From Ophiocordyceps camponoti-saundersi (nom. inval.) (lineage: Eukaryota > Ascomycota > Sordariomycetes > Hypocreales > Ophiocordycipitaceae): a stretch of DNA of 25,101 nt. Below the pieces are notes generated by a model, which saw only the letters and a list, made by a program, of their open reading frames with translations, was not told the DNA's origin and ran no database searches. The DNA lies in NCBI GenBank assembly GCA_003339415.1, contig PDHQ01000422.1, forward strand, positions 1 to 25,101, in the 5' to 3' direction. Below, piece after piece: positions 21,308 to 25,101 of the stretch. A program made the position numbers and the translations under genes. How positions within the stretch are numbered: position 1 is the first letter of the stretch; every line of letters starts with the position of its first letter.

Positions 21308-21985
21308 TAATTATAATATTATTATTAAGTAATTTCTTTATTATAAAAGCTTAGCTTTACCTGCGGAGTTTATAATTAATATTTATTATAGTTATTTTAA
21401 GGCTTTAAACTAAAAGTAAAGTAATAATAAAATTAAAATAAATTATAAGCTATTACTTATATTATTTTAAAACTTACTTTTTAATAGTTTTCTTCAATAT
21501 TTAGCTATAACTATAGCTTATATTAAAAAAATTCTGCTCCCCTTAAAGCTATAGAAAAAAGAGAAAACCGCGGCTAAAATAGCTAAGAAGATATTACTAA
21601 CTATTAAAATTAAAGTAAGGGGGGCGTCTCTTTAAACTCTCTTAAACTCGGCTATTTATTTAATAATTACTTATATAAAAATAAAAGCGTTTTTTAAAAT
21701 AATTTTATTAATATTTACCTTAGCTTTTAATAAAATAATAAGTATAATAAACTTTAAAGTTTAAGATTATTATAATTTAAAGTAAAGTTATATTTTAAGT
21801 AAAAATATTTTATAATTATAATTAACTTATATAATATCGCCCTCCCCCTTAAAGTTATTTTAAGCGCGGCTAGCTATTATTATAAGGTAACGGAGGGAGC
21901 GAAGTCTACTTATAATATAAGAATAAAAAGTTTATATTTACGTTATTATAAGCGCGTAGATTTATAGAATATATAAAAGTTATAT
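21308..21985 (-). mobile_element. R1 element, copy H (5' part only, inverted)
   Basis: Read as reverse complement, this segment begins at the R1 5' end (near 21982) and follows the element to about position 670. Similarity is lost near 21308 inside the sequence that continues as TAGYRATATTATAATAATATT in other copies. It keeps landmarks such as the blocks at 21536-21560 and 21835-21910. No matching inverted 3' half exists in the window, so it is truncated by deletion or its remainder lies beyond the window. Confidence 0.8.
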
Positions 21986-22139
21986 TAGTTATTAAAAGAA
22001 AAGATAAAAAAAACTATATTATTAGAAAAAAGATTTTACTAAATATTTAAAAATTTAAATAATAAGAGTTAAAAATATAAAAAAAGTATTATAAGATAAG
22101 ATTCCCTTAATAAATAATAAATTATAAGAGTATATTTTT
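21986..22139. other. A-rich spacer before Gypsy II
   Basis: This short stretch is rich in AAAA and TAAAA runs and separates R1 copy H from the first recognisable Gypsy II motif. It may be decayed protease or linker sequence of Gypsy II; no motif supports this. Confidence 0.3.
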
Positions 22140-23060
22140 ATAAAATTTTATAATATACTTTTTTTCTCTTAAGTAAAAGGCGGATAAGTTAAATTTATAT
22201 AAAAAAAGTATAAATTATTATATACTTTTAAAAAAAATAAATAGTAAAAAACCTTAAATTTAATTTAGCCTCTAAAATAATATATTAAAAGAGGAATTAT
22301 TAGTTTTCAAAAAGATATTATAATACTTTTTTTAAAAAGGCTTTGTTTAACTTAATAGCTTACTTATAAGCGTCTTAATTCTTTTTATAAAGAAACTTAA
22401 AAGAGGATTATAATTTTATACTTACTTCCGCGCTTAAAATATAATTATAATTTTAAATAAATACCCGCTTCCTTTACTTAATAATACTTTTTAGTTATTA
22501 GCTAAAGCTTAATAGCTTATAAAAACTAGATATTATATAAGCTTTTTATAAAATATTAATTATTAAAGAGGAGGAATATAAAATAGCGTTTTAAATATAA
22601 TATAGCTTTTTTAAATAAATAGTTATTTTATTTAAACTTATAAATACCCTTATTACTTTTAAAAAATATATTAATAATAACTTTTAACTATATTTTAATA
22701 AGTTTTATTTAGCTTATATTAATAATATTATTATTTACTTTATTAATATTAAGGAAAATTATTTTTATAAAGTTTACTTAGTTTATTATAAGCTTTAAGA
22801 ATAAAAGCTTTATTTAAACTTAAATAAGTATAAATTAATAGTTAAAAAGGTAAAATACCTAAGATTTATAATATTAGTAAAAATTAAGCTTTAAGTAAAC
22901 TTAGGAAAGATTAAGATAATTATTTACTAGGTAGCGCTAGTTTCCCTTAAGGGCTTTTACGGAGTTTTAAAATTTATTAACTTTTCCTTACTTCTTATTA
23001 TAAATTTTACTAAAATAATAAAACTATTAATAAACCTTATAAAGTAAAAAGTTAAGTTTT
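22140..23060 (+). pseudogene. pol: Gypsy II reverse transcriptase remnant
   Basis: This is a second Ty3/Gypsy RT, distinct in sequence from Gypsy I. In order: KADKL.(PPH)R-type lead-in (22178-22205), EELLV..K.L...(L)KKGF (22291-22345), LFIKK..(G)GL.F...(D)YRAL (22378-22430), K.(D)RYPLPL, a KLDII.AF.KI box near 22525-22555, FGLTN.P.TF(Q).YIN (22628-22675), then AY(I)DDIII(Y) at 22712-22739. Both catalytic Asp codons there have become AAT. VKYLGFI, APVSLKG and F.NF.(RR)FI-like segments follow at 22850-23000. Protein text is easy to follow once TAA/TAG are read as lost Gln/Trp. The motif set is that of fungal chromoviral Gypsy elements. Confidence 0.85.
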
Positions 23061-23582
23061 TTAAAGCCTAAGCTAAAAGCGAGCCTTTTAAAAAATTAAA
23101 AAATTATTAATAAAAGCCCCCTTACTAGTAAAATAAAACTTTAAGGACCTTATATCTTTAAAAGTAAATATTAATATATATATTATAAAAGATTATCTTT
23201 ACTAGGAATAAAATAAGTAAAAATAGCTAGTAGCGTTTTTTTTATATAAATAAATATAGTTAAATATAACTATTTTATATATAATAAAAAGATATTAGTA
23301 ATTATTAAATATTTAAAAAAGTAATATGCTAAGCTAAATAATTATAATAACTTAAATATTATTATTAATTATTAAAACTTTAAGTATTCTATAACTCGCT
23401 AGTATTTTTAAAATAAAAAGTATATTAAGCTAAATATTTATTATAATTTAACTTTAAGATTTATTATTAACTTAGTAAGTAAGTTATAGTTTTAAATATC
23501 TTTTCTTATAAGGATTAAAATAAACTTTTAAATACGGAAAAAAAAACGCTTACTTTATATAAATAATTTTTAAAAAAGCCCT
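23061..23582 (+). pseudogene. pol: Gypsy II RNase H remnant, cut at the G-rich repeat
   Basis: This continues the frame of the RT fossil: an EPFKKLK.L(LI.AP.L) stretch (23080-23130), the degraded (V.D).S...G segment, and a K.(Q)LLAI.K helix near 23290-23320. Next comes an FNFKIYY.(P)(G)KQ(A)..L(D)A(L)(S).KDQ end at 23450-23520, which is the normal C-terminus of the RT-RNase H module. Integrase should follow but the fossil stops at 23582, where the second copy of the G-rich end repeat starts. The truncation is best explained by insertion of that repeat. The missing integrase is not found downstream in the window. Confidence 0.75.
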
Positions 23583-24376
23583 TTATTATTTATATACTAA
23601 AGGCCTTAGTAATATCTTAAGCTTTTATAATATCTTAAGTAAGAAAAATCCCCTAAAATAAAGTAAAACCCTTAAACTATATAAGGAAAAAGCTTACTAT
23701 ATACTTATATAAGAGTATAGCGGTAGCTAATAGCGGTATAATATAGTAAGCTTATAGCCTAGAGGTAACCTTAGATAATATAAGAAAATAGGGCAAGGAG
23801 AGGAGAGCGGAGAAATAAAAGTTTATAAGGCGCGGGGCGGAGGGAGAGAAATAGCGGGGCGGTATAACGCGGGGCGGTATAAGGCGGTGCAGGGCGGTAT
23901 AACGCGGTATAAGGCGGTATAAGGTAATATAATATAAAGCGGTATAGTATAGGGCGGGGGAAGGAAAGTTTAAGGGAAATAAAATAAAAAAGCGGGGCAG
24001 CCGCTTTATTATCTATTAATAATTAAAAAAGGGGGGCTATATCTTTTTCTTTTCTGCCTCTCTTTTCCCTTCCTTCTTTTCTTCTTTTTATTATTTTTAG
24101 AAGAAGGTGCGTTCCTAAACTCCTCTCTTAGCCTTTCCCTTTTATCCTTATAATATAAGGATAGTAATAGTAGTTATATAGCCGCGCGCTAATAAAGTAA
24201 TAGTACCGTAATACTTAAGATTATCCGCAGAGAGCCCCGTAACCTCCTTTATATTATATATATAGCTTAACTAGCTAAACGCGGGGTCTTATATTAAAAG
24301 TAATAAGGTAAGTAACGTTTTTATATAATTATATATAAAGCTAATAAAGCGTATAGTAAAAAAAAGCCTTTTAATT
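23583..24376 (+). repeat. G-rich end repeat, copy 2 (second copy of the 7.35-kb element end)
   Basis: This segment aligns with 6507-7253 in the same orientation, about 50 bp longer because of the minisatellite and small indels. It retains more G/C and more unmutated CpA/TpG than copy 1 (for example GGGCAAGG near 23773, GGTGCAGGG at 23886, GGGCAGCC near 23995, CTGCCTC near 24054, GGTGCG near 24107, CCGCAGAG near 24226). It may thus be the younger copy or have had fewer RIP cycles. Downstream sequence does not match the 7.35-kb element beyond 7253, so the copy is truncated or interrupted. Confidence 0.8.
23830..23958. repeat. 10-bp G-rich minisatellite (GCGGTRYARG)n
   Basis: About nine to eleven units occur, the clearest being two consecutive GCGGTATAAG at 23904-23923. 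One unit near 23884 reads GCGGTGCAGG with both TG and CA intact, and the others look like its RIP products (GCGGTATAAG). The + strand has runs of three to five G. A role as promoter repeats of the element is possible but not shown. Confidence 0.88.
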
Positions 24377-25002
24377 TTACTTTTAAGTAATAATAATTAA
24401 TATTTTAGGAAACTTTATAAATATTTTAAAAGAGGAAGGAGAAGATAAATAATAAAATATAAGCTTAGCTATAAAAAAGCTAAAAAGTTATAAAGTAATT
24501 TACTAAAAACTTAAGTCTTTTTAAAAAATAAATTATAAGAACTTTAAAATAAAATAATATTATAAAACTTTATTTTTTAAAAAGTTTACTAAGTTATAAT
24601 ATAAAGAAACTATTTATTTTCTTTAAAACTTTAGCTAAAAGTTTTAATTAGATATTATTTTATTAATATAAAAAAAAGATTATATTTTTATAATAAGCTT
24701 TAAGTCCTAAAAGCTTTAAGTATAATAAGAAAAAACTTTAAAAAGATACTAGCCTCTTTACTTAATATATTATAAAATTATTTTATTTAAATAATTTATA
24801 ACTTAACTTTAGTTAGCTATATTAAGAGAGAAGGTATAATAGTTTTTATAACTTAGGATTTTTTTTAGCCGCTTTAATAATAATGTATTTATTAATTTCT
24901 TAAAAATTATAATATTAATAATAAGACTAAAGCTTAAAAGTAATATTAAGCTACTTTTCTTAAATTAGTTTTACTAATATATATAAATAAACTTTATAAT
25001 AG

Positions 25003-25004
<2 letters not shown>
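24377..25004. other. RIP-decayed region, unclassified
   Basis: Very A/T-rich DNA follows the G-rich repeat. Lys-rich text such as a run near 24450-24560 reads on the + strand between RIP-type stops, but no domain is recognised. It does not match the sequence that follows copy 1 of the G-rich repeat, nor the expected integrase of Gypsy II. It ends in a (TAA)n tract and could therefore be the 3' end of another tailed element. Confidence 0.35.

Positions 25005-25101
<97 letters not shown>
25005..25101. repeat. (TAA)n microsatellite to window end
   Basis: At least 32 perfect TAA units run off the right edge, so the real length is unknown. It is the longest perfect trinucleotide array here and is free of interruptions although it sits in mutated DNA. 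A TAA array has no CpA or TpG and cannot be hit further by RIP. It may be an element tail or a RIP-converted (CAA)n. Confidence 0.95.

Noticed and set aside
6507..24376. The direct repeats 6507-7253 and 23583-24376 as the two LTRs of one ~17.9-kb LTR retrotransposon
   Set aside because: The left copy belongs to an insertion that ends at 13857 with a 17-bp target duplication, and the right copy interrupts an unrelated Gypsy fossil. The DNA between them is a mosaic of at least four other elements, some of which began outside the left copy.
1..25101. Mitochondrial or AT-rich protist genome
   Set aside because: A merely AT-rich genome would keep CpA and TpG in proportion. Here they are selectively missing while CpG and CpC remain, and chromovirus Gypsy fossils indicate fungal nuclear DNA.
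18166..25101. tRNA, rRNA or other structured RNA genes
   Set aside because: No cloverleaf, A/B-box pair or rRNA core sequence was found here or elsewhere in the window. The apparent hairpins are AT palindromes.

Overview
The window looks like an AT-rich, silenced repeat block from the nuclear genome of a filamentous ascomycete (Pezizomycotina). No intact gene is visible on either strand. Only about one base in five is G or C. CpA and its complement TpG are almost absent (I noted only some 70 in 25 kb, by eye), while CpG, CpT and CpC persist in quantity and TpA is in large excess. That pattern is the signature of repeat-induced point mutation (RIP). RIP turns CAA, CAG and TGG codons into stops, so every former reading frame is broken mainly by TAA and TAG at positions that would once have been Gln or Trp.

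Layout: (1) 1-171, a 9-bp AT satellite. (2) 172-1980, decayed coding-like DNA with a Lys-rich remnant. (3) 1981-3850, a full copy of a ~1.87-kb repeat (called R1 here), inverted. (4) 3851-5166, decayed coding-like DNA. (5) 5167-18165, a nest of insertions, all in + orientation. Its outer R1 copy (pieces B and G) is split by a second R1 copy (pieces C, D and F), and that copy is itself split twice: by a 7.35-kb unclassified element (6507-13857) and by a third, complete R1 copy (E). Putative target-site duplications of ~15-17 bp flank each break. After removing the inserts, the four complete R1 copies come to ~1857-1870 bp each. (6) 18166-21307, a Gypsy/chromovirus pol fossil (reverse transcriptase, RNase H, integrase with GPF/Y module, chromodomain). 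(7) 21308-21985, a 3'-truncated inverted R1 copy. (8) 21986-23582, a second, different Gypsy RT-RNase H fossil, cut off just after RNase H. (9) 23583-24376, a second copy of the G-rich left end of the 7.35-kb element, with a 10-bp minisatellite. (10) 24377-25004, unresolved decayed DNA, then a (TAA)n tract running off the window.

The window is best read as a stratified transposon graveyard. Its main novelty candidates are R1 (no recognised protein, no terminal inverted repeats, a TTA/ATT-rich 3' tail, target duplications, a conserved palindrome) and the 7.35-kb element. The most informative mutational observation is that surviving CpA sites lie mostly in a GpCpA context. All boundaries were read by eye and may be off by several bases; domain limits are approximate.
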